DNA of 64,000 bases, taken from contig CP079108.1 of assembly GCA_019285715.1 (NCBI GenBank), forward strand, positions 434,001 through 498,000. The letters run 5' to 3'. The position numbers and the translations under genes are program-made. Numbering within the stretch: position 1 is the first letter of the stretch; every line of letters begins with the position of its first letter. This DNA comes from Sphingosinicellaceae bacterium. GTDB taxonomy: Bacteria; Pseudomonadota; Alphaproteobacteria; Sphingomonadales; Sphingomonadaceae. The notes under the pieces were generated by a model. The model did no database searches. It was not told where the DNA came from and worked only from the letters and a program-made list of their open reading frames with translations. Below, one piece after another: positions 1 through 11,722 of this stretch.

Positions 1-2
1 GC

Positions 3-1622
3 GAGGGCATCCGCGAGGGCCTGCTGGCGCGCGCGCTGGCCGTGCAGGGCATGATCGGCGCGGCGTTCCTGGCGTTCCTGATCTTTACCTCGAACCCGTT
101 CGCGCGGCTCGATCCGTCACCCCTCGATGGGCAGGAACTGAACCCGCTGCTGCAGGACCCCGGCCTCGTCCTCCACCCGCCGTTGCTCTACCTCGGCTAC
201 GTCGGTTTCTCGGTCGCCTTCTCCTTCGCCGCTGCCGCGCTGATCGAGGGGCGCGTCGATGCCGCCTGGGCGCGCTGGGTGCGGCCGTGGATCCTCGCCG
301 CGTGGACCTGCCTGACCGCCGGCATCGCACTCGGCAGCTTCTGGGCCTATTACGAGCTTGGCTGGGGCGGCTGGTGGTTCTGGGATCCGGTTGAGAACGC
401 CAGCCTGATGCCGTGGCTGATGGGCACCGCGCTCCTCCATTCGGCGCTCGTCCTCGAACGCCGCGGCGCGCTGATCAGCTGGACCGTCCTGCTCGCGGTG
501 TTGACCTTCTCGCTCAGCCTGATCGGCACCTTCCTGGTCCGCTCCGGCATCCTCACCTCGGTCCACAGCTTTGCCGTTGACCCGCGCCGGGGCGTCTTCA
601 TCCTGGCGCTGATCATCGGCGCAACCGGCACCGCGCTGGCGCTGTTCGCGTGGCGCGCGCCGGCGATGAAGTCCGGGGCGCTGTTCTCCAGCATCAGCCG
701 CGAGACCGGCCTGACGCTCAACAATTTGTTCCTGATGGCGGCGACCGCGGTGGTCTTCCTCGGCACCTTCTACCCGGTGATCATGGAGGCGGTGAACGGC
801 GACAAGATCTCGGTCGGGCCGCCGTATTACAACATCACCTTCGCGCCGCTGATGGCGATCCTGCTGGTGCTGGTCACCTTCGGGCCGCTGCTGCAGTGGA
901 AGCGCGACGGCCTCAAGCCGCTGCTGGCGCGGGTGAAATGGCCTGCCGTTGCGGCGCTGGGCGTCGGCGTCGCGGCGCTACTCGTGCTCGGCTTCAAGGC
1001 GGTCGCGACGGGTGCGGGCTTTGCGCTTGCGGCGTGGCTGATTATCGGCGCGGGGCTGGTCCTGCAGCGCCGCTGGCATGTCATCCGCACCACCCCGATG
1101 AGCGTTATCGGCATGGTCCTGGCGCACGCCGGGCTCGGCGTTACCTGCGCCGGGGTCACCGCGATGAGCAGCTTCGCCGAGTCGAAGGTACTGGTGATGC
1201 GCCCCGGCGACACCGTCGCCATCGGACCGCACAAGGTGACATTGGTCGCCATGCGCGACGTCCAGGGCGTCAACTACACGGCGTCACAGGCCGATTTCTC
1301 GGCGCGCACCGGCTCGACGATCCGCGACCTCGTCTCGGAGCGGCGCTTCTACCCGAACAGCCGTAGCCAAACGACGGAGGCCGGCATCGGCGGTAGCATC
1401 GCGGGCAACATCTACGTCGCGATCGGCGCGCCCGATCCGGCAGGCGGGCTGACCGTGCGGGTCTACAACCACCCATTGGTCGGCTGGATCTGGGGCGGCG
1501 CGATGCTGATGGCGCTCGGCGGCGTCGCCTCGCTCAGCGACCGGCGCTTCCGCATTGGCGCGGCTACCCCGGCGCGGTTGCCGCTGCCGACACCGTCGCC
1601 CGGACTGGTCCCCGCCGAATGA
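3..1622 (+). CDS. ccmF: Heme lyase CcmF, 5' truncated by window edge
   Basis: This is the inner-membrane haem lyase subunit that handles haem during attachment to apocytochrome c in the System I (Ccm) pathway. The frame is open from base 3, so the N-terminus lies outside the window; the GTG at 42 is probably internal. The tryptophan-rich WWD haem-handling signature is plain (GWGGWWFWDPVENAS, bases about 363-405). Many hydrophobic segments follow, and a conserved LHPPLLYLGYVG stretch sits before the WWD. The protein ends with a periplasmic domain and one last membrane segment. It overlaps ccmG by ATGA, and ccmG, ccmH and ccmI follow in the expected order, so it belongs to a ccm operon. Identification is firm; only the start is missing. 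Confidence 0.96.
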   Translation, partial: EGIREGLLARALAVQGMIGAAFLAFLIFTSNPFARLDPSPLDGQELNPLLQDPGLVLHPPLLYLGYVGFSVAFSFAAAALIEGRVDAAWARWVRPWILAAWTCLTAGIALGSFWAYYELGWGGWWFWDPVENASLMPWLMGTALLHSALVLERRGALISWTVLLAVLTFSLSLIGTFLVRSGILTSVHSFAVDPRRGVFILALIIGATGTALALFAWRAPAMKSGALFSSISRETGLTLNNLFLMAATAVVFLGTFYPVIMEAVNGDKISVGPPYYNITFAPLMAILLVLVTFGPLLQWKRDGLKPLLARVKWPAVAALGVGVAALLVLGFKAVATGAGFALAAWLIIGAGLVLQRRWHVIRTTPMSVIGMVLAHAGLGVTCAGVTAMSSFAESKVLVMRPGDTVAIGPHKVTLVAMRDVQGVNYTASQADFSARTGSTIRDLVSERRFYPNSRSQTTEAGIGGSIAGNIYVAIGAPDPAGGLTVRVYNHPLVGWIWGGAMLMALGGVASLSDRRFRIGAATPARLPLPTPSPGLVPAE

Positions 1623-2152
1623 AGCGCGCGCTGTTCATCCTGCCGGTCGCGCTGTTCGCGCTGCTCATCGTCGCGTTCGGGATCGGGCTGACCAAGGACC
1701 CGTCGGTGATCCCGTCGCAACTCATCGACCGCCCGCTGCCGGCGTTCGCGCTGCCGGGCCTTGCCGCTGCTGACCCGGGCTTCGCCAGCACAGAGCTAAA
1801 GGGCCAGCCGCGCCTGCTCAACGTCTTCGCGTCGTGGTGCGCGGCCTGCCCGCAGGAGCATCCGATGCTGACCAGCATCGCAGCGTCCGGCGTCCAGGTC
1901 TATGGCATCGACTGGAAGGACACGCCCGCGGAGGCGCAGGACTGGCTCGGCCGGCTCGGCAATCCCTACCACAAGATCGGCAGCGACCCGACCGCGCGTA
2001 CCGGCATCGACCTTGGGGTTACCGGCGTGCCGGAGACCTTTGTCGTCGATAAGCGTGGCCGCGTCCGCTACAAGCAGATCGGCCCAATCGACCAGACCGC
2101 GTGGGAAACCATCCTGAAGCCGATGCTCGACAAGCTCGCGGCGGAGGCATGA
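1619..2152 (+). CDS. ccmG: Thiol:disulfide interchange protein CcmG/DsbE
   Basis: This is a membrane-anchored periplasmic thioredoxin-like protein that reduces the CXXC haem-binding cysteines of apocytochrome c before haem attachment. It has 177 residues, with an N-terminal membrane anchor at about residues 4-24 and a thioredoxin active site WCAAC (Cys74 and Cys77). The GVTGVPETF stretch carries the cis-proline loop and the acidic region typical of CcmG. The ATG overlaps the ccmF stop (ATGA) and its own stop overlaps the ccmH start in the same way, which indicates translational coupling. The length matches the family. Confidence 0.95.
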   Translation: MKRALFILPVALFALLIVAFGIGLTKDPSVIPSQLIDRPLPAFALPGLAAADPGFASTELKGQPRLLNVFASWCAACPQEHPMLTSIAASGVQVYGIDWKDTPAEAQDWLGRLGNPYHKIGSDPTARTGIDLGVTGVPETFVVDKRGRVRYKQIGPIDQTAWETILKPMLDKLAAEA

Positions 2153-2610
2153 GGGGCTGGCGCGCGGGCCTCGTCACGGCACTGCTGCTCACCACCCCTG
2201 CACTCGGTGTCCTCCCCTCCGAGCAACTCGCCGACCCCGTTCTGGAGGCCCGCGCGCGCAGCATCAGCCAGGAAATCCGCTGCGTCGTCTGCCAGAACCA
2301 GTCGATCGACGACAGCGACGCGCCGCTCGCCGCCGACCTCCGCGTCATCGTCCGCGAGCAACTTCGGCTCGGCAAGACCGACGAGCAGGCCAAGCAATAT
2401 CTGGTCAGCCGCTACGGGAGCTACGTCTTGCTGCGGCCGCCGTTGCGCCCCGATACCTGGCTGTTGTGGCTCGGGCCGTTCGCCATCCTCGGGCTGGGCG
2501 GGCTCGGCGTGTTCGCGTATTTGCGCAGCCGGCGCGGGCTCGAACCTGTGGCGCTGACCGCCGACGAACAGACCCGCCTTGACGAGCTCATCCAGCAGGA
2601 CGAGCACTAG
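2149..2610 (+). CDS. ccmH: Cytochrome c maturation protein CcmH
   Basis: CcmH is a membrane-anchored thiol-oxidoreductase acting with CcmG and CcmI to present reduced apocytochrome c to CcmF. The 153-residue product has a cleavable signal sequence and the family motif RCVVCQNQSI, with the redox pair at Cys45 and Cys48. A single membrane segment follows near residues 100-125 (LLWLGPFAILGLGG), and a short cytoplasmic tail ends it. It overlaps ccmG by ATGA and is followed by ccmI after 25 bases. This is the short single-module form rather than the CcmH-CcmI fusion found in gammaproteobacteria. Confidence 0.94.
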   Translation: MRGWRAGLVTALLLTTPALGVLPSEQLADPVLEARARSISQEIRCVVCQNQSIDDSDAPLAADLRVIVREQLRLGKTDEQAKQYLVSRYGSYVLLRPPLRPDTWLLWLGPFAILGLGGLGVFAYLRSRRGLEPVALTADEQTRLDELIQQDEH

Positions 2611-2635
2611 GTTACATGAAAAGGCACGTGAATTG

Positions 2636-3826
2636 ATGTGGTTGTGGGCGGTGCTGACGGTCATCGTCGGCGTGGTCGCGGCGGCGATGACGGTGCCGCT
2701 GGTGCGGCGTCACGAGGCGCGCGGCGGTAACCGCAGCGCGGCGGCGATCGCGCTCGCCGAGCAGCTGGCGGACATCGACGTACAGGCGGCGAACAATGCC
2801 GTCGACCCGAAGGAAGCCGAGGCGCTGCGGATCGAGGCGCGCCGCCGCATGCTTGGCGCGGCGCGGGTCGCCGACCGCCCGGCGCGGCCACTCGGCAATG
2901 CGGTGCTCGGCCGGCTGGCGATGGTGCTGGCGGCGGTGGTCGCGGTCTCGGCGACGGCGCTTTACTCGACGCTCGGCCGCCCCGATCTATCCGGTCCGGC
3001 CGCGGTGCCGCCGCCGCCCTCAAGTTCGCAGGCCCAGCCCGGCGCCGGCGAGATCGCCTCGATGATCGGGCAGCTCGAGGCCAAGATGGCCGCCAACCCC
3101 GGCGACCCGGAGGGCTGGCGCATGCTCGGCTGGTCGTACTTCCAGACCCAGCGCTTCGCCGACGCCGCGACCGCTTACGGCAAGGCGGTCAAGCTTGCCC
3201 CGACCGGCCCCGGCTTCGCCAGCGCCTACGGTGAGGCTCTGGTGCAAGCGGCGCAAGGTGTCGTCGGCCCCGAGGCGAAGCGCCAGTTCGAGGCGGCGTA
3301 CAAGCTCGACCCCGCCGACGCCCGAGCCCGCTATTTCCTCGGCATGGCGAAGGAGCAGAGCGGCAACCACAAGGGCGCCATCGACGACTGGCTGGCGCTC
3401 CTCGCGACCGCGCCCGCCGATGCCCCGTGGGCGGCGGAACTGCGCCGCGTCATCGGCACGACCGCCAAGACTGCTGGCATCGACGTCGCCCCGCGCCTTG
3501 CCGCGATCGTGCCGCCCCCTCCCGCAGCTCCCGTAACCACCGCCCCCAACCCGAGCTCCGACCAGGTCGCCGCGGTCAAGTCGATGGCGCCGCAGGCGCA
3601 GCAGGCGATGATCCGCGGCATGGTCGACAACCTTGCTGCCAAGCTCAAGGCCAACCCGAAGGACGCCGCCGGCTGGGTGCGCCTGATGCGGGCGCGAATG
3701 GTACTCGGCGATACCTCAGCGGCGGGGCAGGCGAAGGCCGACGCTCTGACCGCGCTCAAGGGCGATGCGGCGGGTACGGCGGAGGTGACGCAGGGCGCGG
3801 CGGCAGTGGGCGTGCCGGGCAGCTAG
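2636..3826 (+). CDS. ccmI: Cytochrome c biogenesis protein CcmI (TPR)
   Basis: CcmI is the apocytochrome c chaperone of the haem ligation complex. The ATG at 2636 was chosen because MWLWAVLTVIVG starts the expected first membrane segment; an upstream in-frame extension overlaps ccmH and has no family character. A second membrane segment occurs at about residues 80-100, and the periplasmic part carries TPR-like repeats (for example GWRMLGWSYFQTQRFADA and repeats around residues 140-250). Alanine/proline-rich linkers separate a C-terminal repeat. It is 396 residues long. Its stop codon overlaps the stop of the convergent gene on the other strand. Confidence 0.9.
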   Translation: MWLWAVLTVIVGVVAAAMTVPLVRRHEARGGNRSAAAIALAEQLADIDVQAANNAVDPKEAEALRIEARRRMLGAARVADRPARPLGNAVLGRLAMVLAAVVAVSATALYSTLGRPDLSGPAAVPPPPSSSQAQPGAGEIASMIGQLEAKMAANPGDPEGWRMLGWSYFQTQRFADAATAYGKAVKLAPTGPGFASAYGEALVQAAQGVVGPEAKRQFEAAYKLDPADARARYFLGMAKEQSGNHKGAIDDWLALLATAPADAPWAAELRRVIGTTAKTAGIDVAPRLAAIVPPPPAAPVTTAPNPSSDQVAAVKSMAPQAQQAMIRGMVDNLAAKLKANPKDAAGWVRLMRARMVLGDTSAAGQAKADALTALKGDAAGTAEVTQGAAAVGVPGS

Positions 3827-4212
3827 CTCGCCTTCGCCAGCATCTCCCCCATCAGCCGGTGCAGCAGGTTCACTGCCTTCAACGGCCGCACCATCACCTT
3901 GAAATGGGTGATCAGCCCGGCCTCGTCCCACCAGATCATGTCGACGCCGTTGATCTGGATGCCCTCGATCTGGCTGGCGAATTCGAGCACCGCGCTTCGT
4001 TCCGCCGCCCATTCGCCGGTGTACTCGAAGCCGGGGCCCCCCAGCACCTGCTCGGCGCTGGCGAGGTATTTGAAGACGATCTCGCGGCCACGCTGCGGGG
4101 TGTGGACGACCGGGCTTTCAAACATCGCGTCCGGATGGAGCATCGTGTGCAGATCGGCGTGGTCGTGGCTGCGGATATAGTCGTGCCAACGCTGCAGGAC
4201 CGGATCGCGCAT
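3823..4212 (-). CDS. NTF2/SnoaL-like protein
   Basis: This 129-residue protein has the look of the NTF2-like (SnoaL) cone fold: an N-terminal helix with RWHDYIRSHDHADLH, a short strand with a conserved hydrophobic pocket, and a C-terminal WWDEAGLITHFKVMVRP strand pair. Such proteins bind or convert small hydrophobic ligands, but no substrate can be read from the sequence. The ATG at 4212 is preceded by a purine-rich AGAGGAG site at good spacing; the longer open frame upstream looks non-coding. It is convergent with ccmI and overlaps its stop, which suggests a tight but unrelated neighbour. Confidence 0.72.
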   Translation of the reverse strand: MRDPVLQRWHDYIRSHDHADLHTMLHPDAMFESPVVHTPQRGREIVFKYLASAEQVLGGPGFEYTGEWAAERSAVLEFASQIEGIQINGVDMIWWDEAGLITHFKVMVRPLKAVNLLHRLMGEMLAKAS

Positions 4213-4574
4213 CGCTCGTCTCCTCTCCGCTCGCCGGGGCGGAGGCATCGAGTAGCACGCAGGCGTAGTTGGACAAAATAACCAAAACGGCACACGTATG
4301 GCCGACGCCGGTCGTTGATCCTCGTGCCTATAATTGCCCGGGCGCTCGTCTCCATCGCGGCAGTGGGTCAGGCTGCTTGATCCGGCCGATCCGCCGCGAG
4401 ACCGAGCCCCCCCAACACACCCGTTGTGCCCGGCCGCGACGCTGCGGGTCCCGGCGCCTCCGCGTCGGCAGGGGGCGGGGACGGAGCGAGGGTCGAAGCA
4501 CACTGCGACACTTAACCAAGGTCCGCTAGTGGGCGCCATCGATCGTTGGGCGGCCCATCTACCCCCCTGCGCCG
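4213..4574. other. Gene-free stretch between two minus-strand genes
   Basis: This is the leader of the NTF2-like gene plus the region downstream of the diguanylate cyclase. I see the ribosome binding site of the NTF2-like gene at its left edge and GC-rich runs, but no convincing small gene or strong hairpin. Confidence 0.4.
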
Positions 4575-5696
4575 TCATCGACCCTGCGGCACGCTTTCGC
4601 GCTTTGCGACAAGGAGGGCATTGTCCGCCTCCGATATCAGGCCGGCCAATGAGATAGTGGCGGACCCGGCGACGGCCGAGCCTATGCTGACACCGACCGC
4701 GATGACATGCCCCTTAGCAAGATATGGGGCCGAGATGGCTCGGTTCAGGGCGTCGGCGTACACCTCGACCTCCTTGTGACTTCGGACACGGTGCTGGACG
4801 ACGACGAACTCGTCGCCGCCGGTGCGGGCAGCGACATCACCGGGATCGATCGAACCGCGTATCCGCTCTGCGATCTGCCGCAGCAGTTCGTCGCCTGCCG
4901 GATGACCGTAACGGTCGTTCACGGGTTTGAAGCGGTTGAGGTCGAGACAATGGACGGCGAGCCGGATGTCCTCGTCGTTCGTGCGCTGCAGCCGGTCGAA
5001 CCCCTCCCGCAGCCCCAGGCGATTGGCGAGCCCGGTCAGGGCATCGTGCCTGGCAACGCTCGCCAGGTCGTTACGCTCGTCGATCTGGCGTCTCAAGTTG
5101 TTGTAGCCGCTCCAGACGCTCTCGAGCCCGCCCAGTAGAAACAGGATGCAGGTCACAGCCAGCAGGTAGTGCCCGAGGTCGCCACGCATTGCGGCCGCGG
5201 CGACGACTGGAGTCACCACCAGAATCAGAGCCACCGTACAGGTTCGCGGCCGCGCCAATCCTCGAACGACGATGCCGGAGCTGTGTCCAAACAAGAGGGC
5301 CGTCGCGAGCAGTTGCGGCATGGGTGATGGGCTGCCGAAGTTCAGCGCCGTCAAACTGCCGACCGCCGCAGAAAATACCCAGCCGCTATAAGCGTGCCGG
5401 CGCTCCCACCACTGAGCCCGGGCGACGGTCAGGGGTATAGGCGGTCGATATCTGAAACGCAGGGTCAGGAGAAGTTTATAGAAAGTTGCGGCGGTTCCAG
5501 ACACGGCGATGGCCGCCACCCAGGTCTTGCCTTGTGCACCGGCTTCCCAATACGAGAACGCCGCCACGGTTAGGAAGACGAACGCTATGATGATCGTGGG
5601 CCATAACACCAAGTAGATCGCCGAGATCAGTTCGATACGAACGGCATCGGGCTCGGACCTGGGGCTGGAACGAGCTGGCATGAACCGTGCTCGCAC
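4575..5696 (-). CDS. Membrane diguanylate cyclase (GGDEF)
   Basis: This 373-residue protein would make the second messenger c-di-GMP at the membrane. The N-terminal half (to about residue 190) has several hydrophobic segments that look like a membrane sensor. The C-terminal GGDEF domain begins near HDALTGLANRLG and includes DLNRFKPVNDRYGH and the intact catalytic signature RTGGDEF. The usual inhibitory RxxD site should end five residues before the signature; here that position reads DPGD, so product inhibition is probably absent. No EAL domain follows. It sits alone, on the same strand as gyrB but with a 175-base gap. Confidence 0.88.
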   Translation of the reverse strand: MRARFMPARSSPRSEPDAVRIELISAIYLVLWPTIIIAFVFLTVAAFSYWEAGAQGKTWVAAIAVSGTAATFYKLLLTLRFRYRPPIPLTVARAQWWERRHAYSGWVFSAAVGSLTALNFGSPSPMPQLLATALLFGHSSGIVVRGLARPRTCTVALILVVTPVVAAAAMRGDLGHYLLAVTCILFLLGGLESVWSGYNNLRRQIDERNDLASVARHDALTGLANRLGLREGFDRLQRTNDEDIRLAVHCLDLNRFKPVNDRYGHPAGDELLRQIAERIRGSIDPGDVAARTGGDEFVVVQHRVRSHKEVEVYADALNRAISAPYLAKGHVIAVGVSIGSAVAGSATISLAGLISEADNALLVAKRESVPQGR

Positions 5697-5834
5697 AGCA
5701 GGTCATTAGAAAGAATGAAGACGAAAGAGCGAGGCAGGTTTGCTGAAGATGGCAGGCGACCTGCGGGGGCTGTCGGAGCGCGATGAAAGTCCGCCAACGG
5801 GCGTGCGTCGCCGTCCGCCGATCCGCCTTGAACT

Positions 5835-5864
5835 ACCCGGTCGCCACGAGCAACGCGACCGGGT
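5835..5864 (-). terminator. Hairpin downstream of gyrB
   Basis: A perfect 10-bp inverted repeat (ACCCGGTCGC / GCGACCGGGT) with a 10-base loop lies just after the gyrB stop. There is no T tract on the minus strand, so it may act as a weak terminator or an mRNA-stabilising hairpin. Confidence 0.5.
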
Positions 5865-5871
5865 GCACCCC

Positions 5872-8337
<2,466 letters not shown>

Positions 8338-8506
8338 TCATTCCCGTAACATATAGGGATTTGCGCGCGCGTACGCGAGGGGAATGCGAGTCTCCGAGGC
8401 GATCGGCCGACCCGGTTCCACGAGGCGGCGATTATTCCGACTCCGATACGAAATCGTCACACGACTTCCGTAGTCACTGACTTGGGGCAAATCCGGGTGA
8501 ACGAGC

Positions 8507-9079
8507 ATGTCAGTAAAATTTATCGTCGCTACAATCGGGCTGGTACTGGCGGGGTCGTCGGCGAATGCGGCCGAACTCATCGCCAACGGCGGGTTCGAGA
8601 CCGGTGATTTCACCGGCTGGACGCGCTCCGGCACACTCGGGAACACGTCGGTGGATGCCGCCGCCGCGGACACCGGAGGCTTCGGCGCATCGTTCTCGCC
8701 GAATCAGGTCGGCAGCATCCTCCAGAATCTCGCGACCGTCGCGGGCCGAACCTACACGCTCCGCTTCGACCTCGCCCACGACATCGGCCCGGCGACGGCG
8801 ACCAACAGTTTCAGTCTCGATTTCGGCGGCGTGCCGTTGCAGAGCTTCGGCAACTTCGGTGCGTTGTCCTACACACCGCTGACCTTCACGGTCATAGCGA
8901 CAACCGCGGTGACCCAGCTGAAATTCAACTTCCGTGACGCGCGCATCACGTCGTTCTCGCTCGACAATGTTTCCATGACCGACAATGTCCCCGAGCCGGC
9001 AACCTGGGCACTGCTGGTCGGTGGCTTCGGACTGGTCGGTGCCACGATGCGTCGTCGCCGCGCCGTCCTGGACGCCTGA
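8507..9079 (+). CDS. PEP-CTERM sorted surface protein
   Basis: This 190-residue exported protein has a signal peptide (residues 1-22, cleaved after ANA), a beta-rich body starting LIANGGFETGDFTGW that resembles carbohydrate-binding-like modules in this group, and a C-terminal sorting signal. The tail has PEPATWALL, a hydrophobic segment and an RRRR stop-transfer, as recognised by the exosortase system. This PEPxxWA variant is common in sphingomonads. It sits between gyrB and recF on the opposite strand and has no operon partner. Its ligand is unknown. Confidence 0.85.
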   Translation: MSVKFIVATIGLVLAGSSANAAELIANGGFETGDFTGWTRSGTLGNTSVDAAAADTGGFGASFSPNQVGSILQNLATVAGRTYTLRFDLAHDIGPATATNSFSLDFGGVPLQSFGNFGALSYTPLTFTVIATTAVTQLKFNFRDARITSFSLDNVSMTDNVPEPATWALLVGGFGLVGATMRRRRAVLDA

Positions 9080-9150
9080 GGGGCACAAGTCTGCCAGTCG
9101 CGTCGCTCGACCAGATATGTTACGATGGCGTTTCGTCTGGGGAGACTGAC

Positions 9151-9450
9151 ATGCGCTATCGTGCACCGATCGGCATACTGAGCCTGCTGCTGGCCACACT
9201 CGCTGCCGCTGGACCCGCCGCCGCCGGCCCTCGCGATGTTTCGAGCGGGCAGGGGTCCGGCAAGGTCAACGTCCAGGACCTGCACTTCTCGAGCCGCGCC
9301 GAGGCTGCCACCAGATGCCCGGGCGGGGTCGCCGACCAGCCTGACGGCAGCTTCGCGTGCAGCGCCTCGTCGTCCGCCGAGCCGGCCGGCATGGCGATCA
9401 ACGAGAAGGGCACCGCGGGCACCAAGCCCAAGCCGACCACGCCCAAGTAA
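9151..9450 (+). CDS. Small secreted protein, function unknown
   Basis: I do not recognise this 99-residue protein. It has a clear Sec signal peptide (SLLLATLAAAGPAAA), then a low-complexity mature part rich in Ser, Ala, Lys and Pro, with two cysteines (in TRCPGG and FACSAS) that could form a disulfide. The ATG at 9151 follows a GGGGAGACTGAC ribosome site. It ends 10 bases from the stop of the convergent recF. It may be a periplasmic or cell-surface protein. Confidence 0.65.
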   Translation: MRYRAPIGILSLLLATLAAAGPAAAGPRDVSSGQGSGKVNVQDLHFSSRAEAATRCPGGVADQPDGSFACSASSSAEPAGMAINEKGTAGTKPKPTTPK

Positions 9451-9459
9451 ACCCCGCCG

Positions 9460-10530
9460 CTAGCGACTCACCCGTCCATCGCTGACGTTCAGCCGCTGCG
9501 CTGCAATGCCGTCGAACAGCGCCGCCTCGGTGCCGGTCATCCAGACCTGCGCGCCGGTGCCCTCCAGGCGCTCGAACAGAGCTGCGCGCCGCCCCGGGTC
9601 GAGGTGCGCGGCGATTTCGTCGAGCAGCAGCAGCGGAGTCCGCCCGAGCTTGTCCGCGACTAGCCCAGCGTGCGCCAGGACGATGCCGATCAGCAGCGCC
9701 TTCTGCTCGCCGGTCGAGCCACGTGACGCCGGCTGGCCCTTCGCCGCATGGATCACCGCGAGGTCGGCGCGGTGCGGACCGACCGTGGCGCGGCCCGCCG
9801 CCGTATCGGCAGCGCGCGACTGGCGCAGCGCGCTCGCGAGGTCGGCGGGCGACATGTCGTCGAGACTGACGCGCGCCGCAGGAAAGGGGCCAGGGAGTGC
9901 TGCCGCCAACGCTGCGTCGAGCGCTGCGACGGTCTCGACGCGCGCCGCCGTCACCGCTTCGCCATGCTCTGCCATCTGCCGTTCGAGCGCGTCGAGCCAT
10001 TGCGGGTCGGGAGTCGTATCGCCCGTCAGTAACCGCGTCCGCGCCCGCATTGCAGCGTCGTAGCGCGCCGCCTGGCTGGCATGGCCGGGCACCAGCGCCA
10101 GCACGAGCCGGTCGAGGAAGCGCCGCCGTCCGCTGGCAGGCTCGCTGAACAGCCGGTCCATCACCGGGGTCAGCCACAGCACCGACAGCCATTCGCCGAG
10201 TGCTCCCGCCGGTGCTGCCGCGCCGTTGATGCGGAGTAACCGTCGGTCGGGCGCAGCGGCTGCGACGCCGGTGCCGATGGCGACGTTACCCCCTGGCGCC
10301 GCGATCTCGACCGCGATGCCGAAGCCACCCGGACCGCCGCTGCGCGTCATCTCCGACAGCGGCAGGCCGCGGAGGCCGCGTCCGGGCGCAAGCAGCGAGA
10401 TCGCCTCCAGAAGATTGGTCTTGCCCGCCCCGTTGTCACCGGTGACCGCGATCAAGCCAGGCACCGCGACCACGTCGGCGGTCGCGTACGAGCGGAAGTC
10501 GGTGAGTGTCAGGCGTGTGAGGTAGGGCAC
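9460..10530 (-). CDS. recF: DNA replication and repair protein RecF
   Basis: RecF is an SMC-like ATPase that helps RecOR load RecA at DNA gaps. The 356-residue protein opens with [14 protein letters not shown] and the Walker A motif [15 protein letters not shown]. The ABC signature region ([17 protein letters not shown]) and Walker [13 protein letters not shown] follow in the C-terminal third. The length and architecture are standard. It is on the same strand as gyrB, consistent with the usual recF-gyrB neighbourhood, here interrupted by two opposing small genes. Confidence 0.96.
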   Translation of the reverse strand: MPYLTRLTLTDFRSYATADVVAVPGLIAVTGDNGAGKTNLLEAISLLAPGRGLRGLPLSEMTRSGGPGGFGIAVEIAAPGGNVAIGTGVAAAAPDRRLLRINGAAAPAGALGEWLSVLWLTPVMDRLFSEPASGRRRFLDRLVLALVPGHASQAARYDAAMRARTRLLTGDTTPDPQWLDALERQMAEHGEAVTAARVETVAALDAALAAALPGPFPAARVSLDDMSPADLASALRQSRAADTAAGRATVGPHRADLAVIHAAKGQPASRGSTGEQKALLIGIVLAHAGLVADKLGRTPLLLLDEIAAHLDPGRRAALFERLEGTGAQVWMTGTEAALFDGIAAQRLNVSDGRVSR

Positions 10531-10722
10531 GTGCCCGCTTTAGGCGCTTGCCGACAACCGCGGCAAACGACAGCATCCAGACTCGCGACCCGGGCCGGCT
10601 CGCAGCGCGGGTAACGGACACGGGCGATGGTCGTAGCGACCGGGCGGCGACTCGGGGCAAGATGGTTGCGCCGTGCAGTGGTCGGCGTGGCGTGGTCGGA
10701 GCTCCGACGCCCGGACGGCAGC

Positions 10723-11253
10723 CTAGCGCTTGATGCCTGCCCGCACGGCATAGGCCTTGGCTTGCTCGGCCTTCAGCGCCTCGACCTTGTCGATCCAGAC
10801 ACCGACTCGCGCCAGCGCGGCCGATACGTCGGTTCCTGCCGCAGCCTGCCGGGCAAGATCGCCGGCGAGTTCGTCGAACCGGTCGCGCAAGTCGCCCGCC
10901 TGGCCGCCCAGCCGGTCGAGCCGCGTCTGCTCAAGCTCCACGTCGGCCTCTGCTTCGGTGCCCGTCTTGCCGTTCGCTGCGGCGGTGTCGGCGAGCTGCG
11001 CCCGCAGCCGCTTTTCAAAGGCTGCGACGTCGCGCTCGAGGCTCGCCTGGCGCGTCGCCGCGTCACGGACGGTATCGTTGGGCATTGCTGCTGCTGGAGC
11101 ACTGCTGGCGCCTCCCACAGCCCCTGCGGCGGCCGGACGCGCCACCAGCGGCTGCACTTCGCCCGGACGCAGGGCGAGGCTGGGCCAATCGCCCCGCGGG
11201 CCCGCGGCGCAGGCAGCGAGCATCAGCAACGAGAGCAGAGCGGAGCGGAACAT
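10723..11253 (-). CDS. Small coiled-coil lipoprotein
   Basis: This 176-residue protein starts at the ATG at 11253 with a lipoprotein signal peptide (SLLMLAAC), so Cys16 would be lipidated. The mature part has an Ala/Pro-rich linker and a long heptad-rich helical stretch (LERDVAAFEKRLRAQ through VEALKAEQAKAYAV). The open frame extends upstream into the tRNA region, but the lipobox fixes the likely start. I do not recognise a family; a periplasmic coiled-coil role is an inference. It is the last clear chromosomal gene before the tRNA. Confidence 0.7.
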   Translation of the reverse strand: MFRSALLSLLMLAACAAGPRGDWPSLALRPGEVQPLVARPAAAGAVGGASSAPAAAMPNDTVRDAATRQASLERDVAAFEKRLRAQLADTAAANGKTGTEAEADVELEQTRLDRLGGQAGDLRDRFDELAGDLARQAAAGTDVSAALARVGVWIDKVEALKAEQAKAYAVRAGIKR

Positions 11254-11348
11254 TGCAGCCGCGTTTAGGGCGGAAGCCACAAACCGGCAAGCACCCGCGG
11301 TATCCGCTTGCCATGCTCGCACCGACCGCGTATCGGCTCGCTCCCCAA

Positions 11349-11425
11349 GCGCCCGTAGCTCAGCTGGATAGAGCATCAGACTACGAATCTGAGGGTCGGA
11401 CGTTCGAATCGTTCCGGGCGCACCA
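11349..11425 (+). tRNA. tRNA-Arg (anticodon ACG)
   Basis: A full cloverleaf is visible: acceptor arms GCGCCCG / CGGGCGC, D-loop with GCTCAGCTGGATAGAGC, anticodon stem-loop with ACG at 11383-11385 and U33, T-loop TTCGAAT, and encoded CCA at the 3' end. The 3' end borders an accessory region and is a plausible integration site. Confidence 0.96.
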
Positions 11426-11450
11426 TAAATTCAATAACTTAGCCGTTTTT

Positions 11451-11479
11451 ACCGTTTGAGCCGCATGTGCTCAAACGGT
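11451..11479 (+). terminator. Hairpin after tRNA-Arg
   Basis: A perfect 11-bp inverted repeat (ACCGTTTGAGC / GCTCAAACGGT) with a 7-base loop is followed by TTTTC and a further copy of TCAAACGGT. It can end tRNA transcription. Its place just after the tRNA 3' end also fits an attachment-site core or integrase arm, which cannot be decided here. Confidence 0.6.
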
Positions 11480-11663
11480 TTTTCAAACGGTAATCGCTGG
11501 CCGACACGGTTCATGCCGCTTGCATCGCTCAATCCGTAACCGTGCGCGATGAGCGAATCGACGACGCGGAACGGCCTCAAGTTTGGAGGGACCGCGCATT
11601 GGCGTCCCCCCCCTCGCCCGAGCGACGCCCCTCAAATTAGAGTGAGAGAGCGGCTGCGCTTTC

Positions 11664-11687
11664 CGTGACGGGTTCGAGGTCGAGAGA
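11664..11687 (+). repeat. Conserved leader repeat, copy 1 (before DUF932 gene)
   Basis: The block reads CGTGACGGGTTCGAGGTCGA then GAGA. A near-identical block is at 13043-13066, before the ParB-like gene. Each copy lies about 35 bases from the start codon. This suggests a shared regulatory leader in the element. Confidence 0.6.
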
Positions 11688-11722
11688 AAGTCTCGCGGCC
11701 GCTCGTCGCGAAAGGCTTTGCC

